Translations under genes and position numbers: made by a program
Assembly: GCA_051859505.1 (NCBI GenBank)
Contig: JBHYFN010000007.1
Location: 52,449-116,448 of the forward strand
Direction: 5' to 3'
Origin: JAFIEN01 sp051859505
GTDB lineage: Bacteria > Pseudomonadota > Alphaproteobacteria > Rhodobacterales > Rhodobacteraceae
Length of the DNA: 64,000 nt
The notes under the pieces: model-generated
Seen by the model: the letters and a program-made list of their open reading frames with translations, nothing else
What the model was told of the DNA's origin: nothing
The model's database searches: none
Shown here: positions 35,276 to 43,737 of the stretch, piece by piece
How the letters are laid out: each line of letters starts with the position of its first letter
How positions within the stretch are numbered: the first letter of the stretch is position 1

Positions 35276-36508
35276 GTGAAACTCGTCACCAAACTTCTGG
35301 GCGCGAGCGCGCTTGTCGCCGCTTCGTCGGCTCAGGCGGTCGAGCTTGAGGTCATGCACTGGTGGACCTCGGGCGGCGAAGCCGCGGCCGTGGGCCAGTT
35401 CGCCATCGCGCTGAACGAGCGCACCGATCACACCTGGGTCGACGGCGCCATCGCCGGCGGCGGCGACACCGCGCGCCCGATCATGGTCAGCCGGATCATC
35501 GGCGGCGACCCGCCGGCCGCGTTCCAGTTCAACCACGGCCGTCAGGCCGAGGAGCTGATCGAAGCGGGCCTGATGCTTGACCTGACCGATGTGGCCGAGG
35601 CCGAAGGCTGGCGCGACATCGTCAACCCGCCCTCGCTGCTGGATGCCTGCACCGTGGACGGCCGCATCTACTGTGCCCCGGTCAACATCCATTCGTGGCA
35701 GTGGATGTGGCTGTCGAACGCCGCCTTCGATGCCGCCGGTGTTGACGTTCCGTCGAGCTGGACCGAATTCGTCGAGACCGCCCCCGCCCTGCGCGAGGCC
35801 GGTATCGTTCCGCTGGCCATGGGTGGTCAGTCCTGGCAGCAGTCGGGCGCCTTCGGCGTGATGTCGGTCGCTCTGGCCGGCGAGGATCTGTGGCTGCAGA
35901 TCCACCGCGACAAGGATGCCGATGCCGTCCGCACCGACGAGTTCCGCAACGTTCTGGAAGCCTTCGCCGCGGCGCGCGATCTTGCCTCGGGCCTTGACGT
36001 GCAGGACTGGAACCTTGCCACCGCCGCCGTGATCAGCGGCAATGCCGCCGCCCAGATCATGGGCGACTGGGCGCAGGGTGAATTCGCCGTGGCCGGTCAG
36101 GTCGAAGGCGAAGACTACACCTGCCTTGCGGGCCTCGGCGAATCGGCCGTCCTGTCGACCGGCGGGGATGCCTTCTATTTCCCGGTCAACAGCGATCCCG
36201 AAATCGAAGCCGCCCAGAAAGAGCTGGCCGCCCTTCTGCTGACCCCCGAGGTGCAGGTGGCGTTCAACTCGGCCAAGGGTTCGCTTCCGATCCGCGGTGA
36301 CGTCGACCTGACCACCGTCAACGGCTGCACCGAGCAGGGTCTTGCCCTGCTGGCCGAAGGCCGTGTGCTGCCCGATGGCAACCAGCTGATCGCGCCCGAC
36401 ACCCAGACCCAGATCAACGATCTGATGACCGAGTTCTGGAACAGCGCGTCGATGTCGATCGACGACGTGCAGGAGCGTTATGCCCAGCTGATCGCGCAGG
36501 CGAACTGA
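35276..36508 (+). CDS. Sugar ABC transporter substrate-binding protein (CUT1 family)
   Basis: 410 residues from a GTG preceded by AGGGAGGAG. A signal peptide (about 1-22) ends SSAQA. The mature protein is a family-1 extracellular solute-binding protein: LEVMHWWTSGGEAAAVGQF, GGDTARPIMVSRI, VNIHSWQWMWLSNAAFD and a C-terminal GSLPIRGDVDL. The closest type I recognise is the glucose/mannose-type binding protein (GtsA-like), with four cysteines that could form two disulfides. The periplasmic receptor of the importer encoded next. Separated from the permeases by a strong hairpin. Confidence 0.92.
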   Translation: MKLVTKLLGASALVAASSAQAVELEVMHWWTSGGEAAAVGQFAIALNERTDHTWVDGAIAGGGDTARPIMVSRIIGGDPPAAFQFNHGRQAEELIEAGLMLDLTDVAEAEGWRDIVNPPSLLDACTVDGRIYCAPVNIHSWQWMWLSNAAFDAAGVDVPSSWTEFVETAPALREAGIVPLAMGGQSWQQSGAFGVMSVALAGEDLWLQIHRDKDADAVRTDEFRNVLEAFAAARDLASGLDVQDWNLATAAVISGNAAAQIMGDWAQGEFAVAGQVEGEDYTCLAGLGESAVLSTGGDAFYFPVNSDPEIEAAQKELAALLLTPEVQVAFNSAKGSLPIRGDVDLTTVNGCTEQGLALLAEGRVLPDGNQLIAPDTQTQINDLMTEFWNSASMSIDDVQERYAQLIAQAN

Positions 36509-36530
36509 TCCACAGAGATCGGTCGTCGAG

Positions 36531-36556
36531 AAACGGGCCCCGCGCGGGGCCCGTTT
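36531..36556 (+). terminator. Intercistronic hairpin after the binding-protein gene
   Basis: AAACGGGCCCCGC followed by its reverse complement GCGGGGCCCGTTT: a perfect 26-bp palindrome 22 bp past the stop codon, ending in TTT. Such partial terminators or mRNA stabilisers after binding-protein genes keep the receptor in excess over the permeases. Confidence 0.7.
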
Positions 36557-36594
36557 GCCAATCGGGCCCAGGGCCCGTTCCAACAGGGGGAATC

Positions 36595-37521
36595 ATGTCC
36601 AGCATCGAAGCCTCGGCTGCGGTCGATGAGTCACAGACCCGACGCAGACCGCGCCTTTTCCGCAACATGTGGGCCAAGGTCGCGCTGACGCCGATGATCG
36701 CCACCGCGCTGGTGGTGTTTCTGGGCGGCACGCTCTGGACGGTCGTCTATTCCTTTACCAGCTCCGGCCTTCTGCCGCGGACCGATTGGGTCGGCCTCGC
36801 GCAATACCAAAGGCTCTGGAGCACGCCGAAATGGATCATCTCGATCCAGAACCTTGCCTTCTATGGCGTCTTCAGCCTGACCTTCACCCTTGTCATCGGT
36901 TTCACCCTGGCCGCCCTGCTGGACCGCAAGATCCGGGGCGAGGCGGTGTTCCGCACGATCTTTCTCTATCCCTTCGCGCTGTCCTTCATCGTGACCGGCC
37001 TTGTCTGGCAGTGGATCCTGAACCCGGAATTCGGCATTCAGGGCATCGTGCGGGGCCTTGGCTGGACCGGCTTCAATTTCGACCCGCTCAACAACCCCGA
37101 TATCGTGATGCTGGGCATCCTGATCGCCGGGCTGTGGCAGGGGACGGGGCTGATCATGGTGATCATGCTGGCCGGCCTGCGCGGCATCGACGAGGATATC
37201 TGGAAGGCCGCCCGCGTGGACGGCATCCCGACATGGAAGACCTATGTCGTCATCATCATCCCGATGATGCGCCCGGTCTTTGTCACCGCCATCGTCCTGA
37301 TCGCCAGCGGCATCATCAAGCTTTACGATCTTGTCGTGGCGCAGACCTCGGGCGGGCCCGGCATCTCGTCCGAAGTGCCCGCAACCTATGTCATGACCGC
37401 GATGTTCGGCGGACAGAACCTCGGGCAGGGCTTCGCCGCCTCGACGATGATGCTTGCCTTCGTGGCCGCAATCCTCGTGCCCTGGGCACTTCTCGAATTC
37501 GGAGGGCGCAAGCGTGGCTGA
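36595..37521 (+). CDS. Sugar ABC transporter permease 1 (GtsB/MalF-like)
   Basis: 308 residues with six transmembrane helices. The cytoplasmic EAA loop is EDIWKAARVDGIPTWKTYVV, the docking site for the ATPase. LTPMIATALVVFLGGTLWTVVYSF is helix 1. Forms the translocation pore with the next gene product. The start codon has an AGGGGGAATC ribosome-binding site. Its last 8 bp overlap the GTG start of permease 2. Confidence 0.93.
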   Translation: MSSIEASAAVDESQTRRRPRLFRNMWAKVALTPMIATALVVFLGGTLWTVVYSFTSSGLLPRTDWVGLAQYQRLWSTPKWIISIQNLAFYGVFSLTFTLVIGFTLAALLDRKIRGEAVFRTIFLYPFALSFIVTGLVWQWILNPEFGIQGIVRGLGWTGFNFDPLNNPDIVMLGILIAGLWQGTGLIMVIMLAGLRGIDEDIWKAARVDGIPTWKTYVVIIIPMMRPVFVTAIVLIASGIIKLYDLVVAQTSGGPGISSEVPATYVMTAMFGGQNLGQGFAASTMMLAFVAAILVPWALLEFGGRKRG

Positions 37522-38509
37522 CATCTCGACCAACATGGCACTGCCAGAGGGCCCGCGCGGCCCCAAGCCGCAACGCACGCTGAGTTCGCGCAACATCATG
37601 CTGTACGGCACGCTGATCATCGTGACGCTGTACTATCTGCTGCCGCTTTACGTGATGATCGTGACCTCGCTGAAGGACATGACCGAAATCCGGATGGGCA
37701 ATGTCTTTTCGCCCCCCGTCGAGGTCACGTTCCAGCCCTGGGTCAAGGCCTGGTCCGAAGCCTGCACCGGGGTGAATTGCGACGGGCTGTCGCGCGGGTT
37801 CTGGAACTCGGTCCGGATCCTGATCCCTTCGGTGCTGCTGTCGATCTCGATCGCGCTGATCTCGGGCTACACCCTGTCGAAGTGGCGGTTCAAAGGGTCC
37901 GAGATCTTCTTCTCGATCCTCATCGTGGGTGCCTTCATCCCCTATCAGGTGATGCTCTACCCGATCGTCATCCTGCTGCGCGACAGCGGCATCGGCATCT
38001 CGAACGCGATCAACACCGTCTGGCTTCCGGTCTGCGAGGTCTTCGGCGGCGAATGCCGGCGGGTGCGGGTCCAGCTGTTCGGCTCGCTCTCGGGGCTGGT
38101 GATCGTGCATTCGATTTTCGGCATGCCGATCCTGACGCTTCTGTTCCGCAACTACTTCGCCTCGATCCCGGAAGAGCTGTTCAAGGCCGCCCGCGTCGAT
38201 GGCGCAGGCTTCTGGGGCATCCTGTTCCGCATCATGCTGCCGATGTCGCTGCCGATCCTTGTCGTGGCGATCATCCTGCAGGTGACCGGCATCTGGAACG
38301 ACTTTCTGTTCGGGGTGGTCTACACCCGGGCCGAGGCCTATCCGATGACGGTGCAGCTGAACAATATCGTCAACTCGGTGCAGGGCATCAAGGAATACAA
38401 CGTCAACATGGCGGCAACGCTGCTGACCGGGCTTGTTCCCCTCACCATCTATTTCGTTTCCGGCAAGCTCTTCGTGCGCGGCATCGCCGCCGGAGCGGTG
38501 AAAGGCTGA
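37514..38509 (+). CDS. Sugar ABC transporter permease 2 (GtsC/MalG-like)
   Basis: 331 residues from a GTG (VADISTNMALPEG) with GGAGGG 7 nt upstream; an upstream open frame to 37454 lies inside permease 1 and is not used. Six helices and the EAA loop EELFKAARVDGAGFWGILFR. Two extracytoplasmic insertions carry cysteine pairs (ACTGVNCDGL and VCEVFGGECRRV), a feature I associate with glucose-type CUT1 permeases. Translationally coupled to permease 1 by the GTGGCTGA overlap. Confidence 0.92.
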   Translation: MADISTNMALPEGPRGPKPQRTLSSRNIMLYGTLIIVTLYYLLPLYVMIVTSLKDMTEIRMGNVFSPPVEVTFQPWVKAWSEACTGVNCDGLSRGFWNSVRILIPSVLLSISIALISGYTLSKWRFKGSEIFFSILIVGAFIPYQVMLYPIVILLRDSGIGISNAINTVWLPVCEVFGGECRRVRVQLFGSLSGLVIVHSIFGMPILTLLFRNYFASIPEELFKAARVDGAGFWGILFRIMLPMSLPILVVAIILQVTGIWNDFLFGVVYTRAEAYPMTVQLNNIVNSVQGIKEYNVNMAATLLTGLVPLTIYFVSGKLFVRGIAAGAVKG

Positions 38510-38513
38510 CTTC

Positions 38514-39602
38514 ATGAACGCAACCGCACATTCCGTCCGCATCCGTGACCTCGACCTGCAATTCGGCTCGGTCACGGTTCTCAGCAAGCTGAACCTCGAT
38601 ATCGGGGAGGGCGAGTTCCTCGTGCTGCTCGGCTCGTCGGGCTGCGGCAAGTCCACGCTCTTGAACTGCATCGCGGGCCTGCTGGAACCCACCGACGGTC
38701 AGATCTGGATCAAGGGCAAGAACGTCACCTGGATGGAGCCGAACGAGCGCGGCATCGGCATGGTGTTCCAGTCCTATGCGCTCTATCCGCAGATGACGGT
38801 CGAGGGGAACCTGTCCTTCGGCCTGAAGAACGCCCGCGTCCCCAAGGACGAGATCAAGCGCCGCGTCGCCCGCGCCGCCGAGATCCTGCAGATCGAACCC
38901 CTGCTGCAGCGCAAGCCCGCCGCCCTGTCGGGCGGTCAGCGTCAGCGCGTGGCCATCGGCCGGGCCCTGGTGCGGGATGTGGATGTGTTCCTGTTCGACG
39001 AGCCGCTGTCGAACCTTGACGCCAAGCTGCGCGCCGACCTGCGGGTCGAGATCAAGCGGCTGCACCTGCAACTGGGCAACACGATGATCTATGTGACCCA
39101 TGACCAGGTCGAGGCGATGACGCTGGCCGACCGGATCGCGATCATGAAGGGGGGCAAGATCATGCAGCTTGGCACCCCGGACGAGATCTACAACCGGCCG
39201 CAGAACCTCTATGTCGCGGATTTCATCGGCAGCCCCTCGATGAACTTCATCGAAGGGCGGCTCGAGGAGGGCGTCTTCAAGTCGGCCGAGGTTTCGCTGC
39301 CGATGGTCGGCTATCAATTCGCCACGCCGCAGGTCTCGGATCGGGCTGCGGTGATCGGGCTGCGCCCCGAGCATATCGTCACCGGAGAGCTGGTCGGGAA
39401 CGCGCCGGTGCAGATGGACGTCACCGTGGACCTTGTCGAGCCGATGGGATCGGACACGCTTGCCTGGGCGGTACTCGCGGGCAACCGCTTCCGCATCCGG
39501 ATGGACGGGCAGGCCCGCGTGGCTGCCGGCGACAGGCTTGCCATCGGGATCGACCCCTCCCGCGCTTCGCTCTTCGACAAGAAGACCGAGGATCGCCTCT
39601 GA
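38514..39602 (+). CDS. Sugar ABC transporter ATP-binding protein (MalK/UgpC type)
   Basis: 362 residues. Walker A GSSGCGKST (about 40-48), Q-loop VFQSYALYPQM, signature LSGGQRQR, Walker B VFLFDEPLSNLD and switch VTHDQVEA. The C-terminal TOBE/regulatory domain (about 240-355) includes IGLRPEHI. Energises the importer formed by the two preceding permeases. Four-base gap to the permease gene. In MalK-type ATPases the C-terminal domain can mediate inducer exclusion; that is not testable here. Confidence 0.94.
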   Translation: MNATAHSVRIRDLDLQFGSVTVLSKLNLDIGEGEFLVLLGSSGCGKSTLLNCIAGLLEPTDGQIWIKGKNVTWMEPNERGIGMVFQSYALYPQMTVEGNLSFGLKNARVPKDEIKRRVARAAEILQIEPLLQRKPAALSGGQRQRVAIGRALVRDVDVFLFDEPLSNLDAKLRADLRVEIKRLHLQLGNTMIYVTHDQVEAMTLADRIAIMKGGKIMQLGTPDEIYNRPQNLYVADFIGSPSMNFIEGRLEEGVFKSAEVSLPMVGYQFATPQVSDRAAVIGLRPEHIVTGELVGNAPVQMDVTVDLVEPMGSDTLAWAVLAGNRFRIRMDGQARVAAGDRLAIGIDPSRASLFDKKTEDRL

Positions 39603-39667
39603 CACGACGATGCGCCGCAGGGGCCTTTGCCCCCTCCGGCACCAGACAGCTGAAAGGACCACTCACC

Positions 39668-40408
39668 ATGCCCGCGATCTCGTACCAGCTTTACTGCTCG
39701 CGCAACTTCCCGCCCCTTGCCGATACGCTGACCATGCTGGCCGACGTCGGCTTTGCCGAGGTCGAAGGCTTCGGCGGCCTTTACGGCGATCTGCCCGCGC
39801 TCAAGGCCGGGCTGGATGCGGCCGGGCTGACCATGACCTCGGGCCATTTCGGCATGGACATGGTCGAGGGCGATCCCGCCCGCACGCTTGAAGTCGCGCG
39901 CACCGTGGGGATGACCCGGGTCTATGTGCCGCATCTGATGCCGGCCGACCGGCCCACTGATGCCGCCGGATGGGAAGCCTTCGGCAAGCGCCTGGCCGAG
40001 GCGGGCAAGCCGATCCTTGACGCGGGCCTCACCTTCGGCTGGCACAACCACGATTTCGAGCTGGTCGATCTGGGCGGTGGCACCACGCCCCTCGACCTGA
40101 TCGCGGCGACGGGCCTGAACCTCGAGCTTGACCTGGGCTGGGTTGCCCGCGCCGGGGCCGATCCGGTGGCCTGGATCAACAAGTTCGGCAGCCAGATCAC
40201 CTCTGTCCATGTCAAGGACATCGCCCCTGCCGGCGAGGCCACGGACGAGGATGGCTGGGCCGATGTGGGCCATGGCGTGATGGACTGGGCCGCGATCCGG
40301 CCCGCGCTCGAGGCCAACGGCATCGCCCATTACGTCATCGAACACGACAATCCCAAGGATCACAAACGCCTGGCGACGCGCTCTCTCGCGACGGTCAAGG
40401 GCTGGTAA
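39668..40408 (+). CDS. Sugar phosphate isomerase/epimerase-type TIM barrel (copy 2)
   Basis: 246 residues, compact xylose-isomerase-like TIM barrel. Metal-ligand segments: FGWHNHDFELVD (His/His/Glu), LELDLGWVARAG (Asp), ITSVHVKDIAP (His/Asp), YVIEHDNP (Glu). It is about 100 residues shorter than copy 1 and only distantly similar, so the two are not a recent duplication. Encoded between the importer ATPase and a second Gfo/Idh gene. Probably isomerises or cleaves the sugar intermediate made by the oxidoreductase. Confidence 0.86.
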   Translation: MPAISYQLYCSRNFPPLADTLTMLADVGFAEVEGFGGLYGDLPALKAGLDAAGLTMTSGHFGMDMVEGDPARTLEVARTVGMTRVYVPHLMPADRPTDAAGWEAFGKRLAEAGKPILDAGLTFGWHNHDFELVDLGGGTTPLDLIAATGLNLELDLGWVARAGADPVAWINKFGSQITSVHVKDIAPAGEATDEDGWADVGHGVMDWAAIRPALEANGIAHYVIEHDNPKDHKRLATRSLATVKGW

Positions 40409-40419
40409 GGACTGCACCC

Positions 40420-41556
40420 ATGGCAAAACTGCGCGTCGGCATCATCGGATGCGGCAATATCTCGACCGCCTATCTGAAACTCGCGCCGCTGTTCAAATCG
40501 CTCGAGCTGGTGGCCGTGGCGGATATCAACATGGAGGCCGCCCGGGCGCGGGCGGCCGAATTCGGGGTCCGGGCCGACAGTGTCGAGGATCTGCTGAAGG
40601 CGGGCGATGTGGATGCGATCGTCAACCTCACGGTGCCGGCGGTGCATTACGAGATCACCAGGGCGATCCTCGAGGCGGGCAAGCACGCCTATTCCGAAAA
40701 GCCGGTGGTCCTCAGCCTCGATGAGGGCAAGGCGCTGCAGGAGCTGGCCGCGAAAAAGGGGCTGCGGGCGGGATCGGCGCCCGACACTTTCATGGGCGGC
40801 GCGCATCAGCTGGCGCGCGCGGTGCTGGACCGGGGCGAACTGGGCCGGGTCATCGCGGGCAGCGCCCATGTGATGAGCCACGGGATGGAAAGCTGGCACC
40901 CCAATCCGGATTTCTTCTTCCAGCCGGGCGGCGGGCCGGTGCTTGATCTGGGCCCCTATTACATCACCAACCTGATCCAGCTGATCGGCCCGGTGAAATC
41001 GGTGGCCGCCCTTGCCAATGCCTCTTTCGCCACCCGCACCATCGGCTCGGGCGCGCGGCAGGGCGAGACGGTTCCGGTGGACACCCCCACCAATACCCAT
41101 GCCCTGCTGGAATTCGCCAATGGCGCCACGGTGACGCTCTCGGCCTCGTGGGATGTCTGGAGCAACCGGCATGGCCCGATGGAGCTTTATGGCGAGGACG
41201 GCACGCTTTACGTGCCCGACCCCAATTTCTTTGGCGGCACGGTCGAGATGGCGGGTGCGGACGGGCAGATCTCCGCGCTGCCCGGTGTCGAGGACCATCC
41301 TTTCGGGGCGACCAACATGACCGACGGTCAGGGCAATGCACGGGCCAACTGGCGCTGCGCGGGCCTGGCCGACATGGCCGCCGCCATCGACGAGGGCCGG
41401 GCGCATCGCTGCGGGATCGACCTTGCGGTGCATGCGGTGGATGTCATGGTCTCGATCCTGAAGGCGGGGGCCGAGAAGCGCTGGGTTGACATGACGACGA
41501 CCTGCGAGCGGCCGGCGGCACTGTCGGCCGAAGAGGCGCGGGCGCTGCTGGCCTGA
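40420..41556 (+). CDS. Gfo/Idh/MocA-family sugar oxidoreductase (copy 2)
   Basis: 378 residues. Rossmann motif GIIGCGNIS at 8-16, the conserved YSEKPVVLS (Glu93-Lys94-Pro95) and GGGPVLDLGPYYITNLIQL in the substrate domain with the catalytic Asp. Last gene of the importer operon, 11 bp after the TIM-barrel gene, followed by a copy of the dispersed 3'-end element. Likely an NAD(P)-linked sugar dehydrogenase acting on the imported substrate. Clearly divergent from copy 1 (which has CDKP instead of SEKP). Confidence 0.9.
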   Translation: MAKLRVGIIGCGNISTAYLKLAPLFKSLELVAVADINMEAARARAAEFGVRADSVEDLLKAGDVDAIVNLTVPAVHYEITRAILEAGKHAYSEKPVVLSLDEGKALQELAAKKGLRAGSAPDTFMGGAHQLARAVLDRGELGRVIAGSAHVMSHGMESWHPNPDFFFQPGGGPVLDLGPYYITNLIQLIGPVKSVAALANASFATRTIGSGARQGETVPVDTPTNTHALLEFANGATVTLSASWDVWSNRHGPMELYGEDGTLYVPDPNFFGGTVEMAGADGQISALPGVEDHPFGATNMTDGQGNARANWRCAGLADMAAAIDEGRAHRCGIDLAVHAVDVMVSILKAGAEKRWVDMTTTCERPAALSAEEARALLA

Positions 41557-41582
41557 GGCTTGCACTGGCTGCGGCGGCGGAC

Positions 41583-41650
41583 GGGGGGCTGTCTGCCCCC
41601 CGGGCCGCTGGTGCGGCCTCCCCCCGAGGATATTTTCGAACAAAAGAAGC
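41583..41650 (+). terminator. Dispersed 3'-end element, copy D (after the sugar operon)
   Basis: Plus strand: stem 1 GGGGGGC-TGTCT-GCCCCCC, stem 2 GGCCGC-TGGT-GCGGCC, then TCCCCCCGAGGATATTTTCG and tail AACAAAAGAAGC. It starts 26 bp past the last gene of the importer operon. Stem 2 has a third sequence but the same 6-bp pairing. Confidence 0.75.
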
Positions 41651-41761
41651 AGGGGCCGGGGCGCTTCGGTCTGAGCGGCCGCGGGGCGCGGCGGCTTTAC
41701 AGACATGCCGCCTTGTCGCTAGCCTCGAGTGCAGCTTGGATGTGTCGGACCGGAGGGCTGC

Positions 41762-42283
41762 ATGATCGCCTGGCTTCTGCGCAAGCTTGTCTCGAGGGCC
41801 GAAAGGCGCATCGGAGTTCAGCTGGATTACGCCCGCAAGATTGCAGAGACCGATGTCGGGCTGATGCTGCGCTATGGCAGGATCTTCGGGTTTCTTGATC
41901 CCAACAGGCATGTCCCGGCGGAGGCCTATCATGTTGCCCGATTGCGTGGTGCCGTCGCGGCGGATTGCGGAACCTGTGTGGAAGCCGAGATCAACCTTGC
42001 CAGAAAGGCAGGCGTTTCTTCGGAGCTGATCAGCGCGACCCTGAAGTCGGACCTTGCGGCCCTGAGCGAGAGCTTGCAGGCTGTGGCCTGTCTGGCCGAT
42101 GCCGTGACCGGTGATCGCGTCGATGCGCCCGAAGCGCGCGAGCGGGTGCTGCGGGACTATGGCGAGGCGGGGCTGATCGAGCTGAGTTTCGCCATGAACG
42201 GCGCGGCCCTCCTGCCCGGGATCAAGAGGGCGATGGGCTATGCCACCACCTGCGATCTGGAGACGCTTCGCAAGCTGGCCTGA
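41762..42283 (+). CDS. AhpD-like / carboxymuconolactone decarboxylase-fold protein
   Basis: 173 residues from the ATG at 41762 (GGAGG ribosome-binding site). The helical core contains AADCGTCVEAEINLARKAG (about 67-85), where Cys69-x-x-Cys72 matches the AhpD redox CxxC. The downstream His of typical members is replaced (Glu76). Family members act as alkylhydroperoxide-linked reductases or decarboxylases. An N-terminal amphipathic LLRKLVSRAERRIG segment precedes the domain. It stands alone between the sugar operon and a convergent GNAT gene; function is open. Confidence 0.7.
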   Translation: MIAWLLRKLVSRAERRIGVQLDYARKIAETDVGLMLRYGRIFGFLDPNRHVPAEAYHVARLRGAVAADCGTCVEAEINLARKAGVSSELISATLKSDLAALSESLQAVACLADAVTGDRVDAPEARERVLRDYGEAGLIELSFAMNGAALLPGIKRAMGYATTCDLETLRKLA

Positions 42284-42334
42284 GGCGTTCTTCGGCCGAG
42301 CGAGGCCGAATTGCGAAGGCCTGCGGGCAGGTTC

Positions 42335-42808
42335 CTACCCGACCAACCGCTCCAGCCCCGCCCCTTCGAGCACCAGAAGATCCGCCCTCTCCCGCAGGCC
42401 GAAGCCCTGCGCGGCGTAGAAGGCCTGGGCGGCGGTGTTGTGGTGGTGGACGAGCAGGGTGACGAAGGCGGGCTCCCAGTCGGCGCAGGCGCGGACCATC
42501 TCGGCCAGAAGCGCGCGGCCAAGGCCCCGGCCGCGCAGGTGGGGGCGCAGGTAGAGATCCTGCACGAAGACCCCGACCCGGCCCCGCCAGCTGGAATATT
42601 CCGGGAAGGCCATGCAGAGGCCCTGCGGCCCGTTCCTGTCCTCGGCCAGGACCATGCGGAACATCGGCTGCGCGCCAAAGCCCCAGCGCAGCAGCGCCTC
42701 TTCGCCGCCCCGCACCACGCCGCCGTCATTCTCGGCATTCTCGACCAGCAGGGCGTAGAGACCCGGCACATCCGCCGCCCTTGCCCGGCGCAGGGTCACA
42801 TCGGTCAA
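42335..42808 (-). CDS. GNAT-family N-acetyltransferase
   Basis: 157 residues. The acetyl-CoA pyrophosphate-binding loop is LRPHLRGRGLGRALLAEM (Q/RxxGxG/A motif), preceded by the strand VGVFVQDLY and followed by HHHNTAAQAFYAAQGFGL, the usual GNAT C-terminal signature. Resembles small-amine (diamine/polyamine-type) acetyltransferases. Its ATG overlaps the BKACE stop codon (ATGA), making it the last gene of the aminotransferase-BKACE-GNAT operon. Confidence 0.9.
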   Translation of the reverse strand: MTDVTLRRARAADVPGLYALLVENAENDGGVVRGGEEALLRWGFGAQPMFRMVLAEDRNGPQGLCMAFPEYSSWRGRVGVFVQDLYLRPHLRGRGLGRALLAEMVRACADWEPAFVTLLVHHHNTAAQAFYAAQGFGLRERADLLVLEGAGLERLVG

Positions 42809-43731
42809 AACGCCACCTCCCCGCGCCCTTTCAGCCCCAGCATAGCGCGCGCCTCGTCGGGCGTGGCGACCTCGCGCCCCAGCCCCTCGACGATGCTGCG
42901 GATCAGGCGCACCTGTTCGGCATTCGACCGGGCCAGTTGCCCCTTGCCGATCCAGAGCGAATCCTCGAGCCCCACGCGCACATGCCCGCCCATTGCTGCG
43001 GCCATCGTCGCCATCGGCACCTGTGCGCGGCCCGCGGCGAGGACCGAGAACAGGTAGTCCGACCCGAACAGCCGGTCGGCGGTGCGTTTCAGATGCGTCA
43101 GCGTGTCGGGCTCGGAGGCCATGCCGCCCAGGACGCCGAAGACGAACTGGATGAAGAAGGGCGGCCTGACGGCGCCCCGGTCAACGAAATGGCGCAGCAT
43201 GGTCAGGTGGCCGATGTCGTAGCATTCGAACTCGAACCTTGCGCCGCGGAGCGTGCCCATCTCGTGCAGGACGGTGGCGATGTCGCGGGGCGTGTTCTTG
43301 AAGACAAGGTCGTCGGTGGCTTCAAGGAAGGGCCGCTCCCAGGCGTGTTTCCAGTCGGTGATGCGGCGGATCATCGGGTAGAGGGCGAAGTTCATCGTGC
43401 CCATGTTGAGGCTGCACATCTCGGGCGCGAAGCGGCGGGGCGCGGCAAGGCGCTGGTCCAGCGTCATGATGGCCGAGCCGCCGGTCGTCATGTTGACCAC
43501 GGCATCGCAGCCCGCGTGGATGCGTGGCAGGAAGGCGGCCCAGTGGTCGGGATCGGCCGAGGGGTGGCCGTCCTCGGGCCTGCGGGCGTGGAGATGCAGG
43601 ATGGTGGCGCCGGCCTTTGCCGCCTCGATCGCCTGATCGGCGATCTGGTCGGGCGTCACGGGCAGGTGGGGCGATTGCGAGGGGACGTGGATCGCCCCGG
43701 TGATGGCGCAGGTTATGATGATCTTGGTCAT
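42805..43731 (-). CDS. Beta-keto acid cleavage enzyme (BKACE, DUF849)
   Basis: 308 residues. The family signature HLHARRPEDGHPSADPDHW holds the zinc-binding His-x-His. CAITGAIHVPSQSPHLPVTP at the N-terminus is typical of one large BKACE subgroup. GHVRVGLEDSLWIGKGQLA in the C-terminal part carries another zinc/substrate residue (Glu-Asp). BKACEs condense a beta-keto acid with acetyl-CoA, yielding acetoacetate and a CoA ester; 3-keto-5-aminohexanoate cleavage (lysine fermentation) is only one of many substrates. Lies 6 bp after a class III aminotransferase gene, which may produce or consume the amino/keto acid. Confidence 0.9.
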   Translation of the reverse strand: MTKIIITCAITGAIHVPSQSPHLPVTPDQIADQAIEAAKAGATILHLHARRPEDGHPSADPDHWAAFLPRIHAGCDAVVNMTTGGSAIMTLDQRLAAPRRFAPEMCSLNMGTMNFALYPMIRRITDWKHAWERPFLEATDDLVFKNTPRDIATVLHEMGTLRGARFEFECYDIGHLTMLRHFVDRGAVRPPFFIQFVFGVLGGMASEPDTLTHLKRTADRLFGSDYLFSVLAAGRAQVPMATMAAAMGGHVRVGLEDSLWIGKGQLARSNAEQVRLIRSIVEGLGREVATPDEARAMLGLKGRGEVAF

Positions 43732-43737
43732 GATGCG

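Noticed and set aside
23005..41650. Insertion sequences as the source of the dispersed repeats
   Set aside because: The copies are 47-76 bp, contain no coding capacity, target duplications or IS-type terminal repeats.
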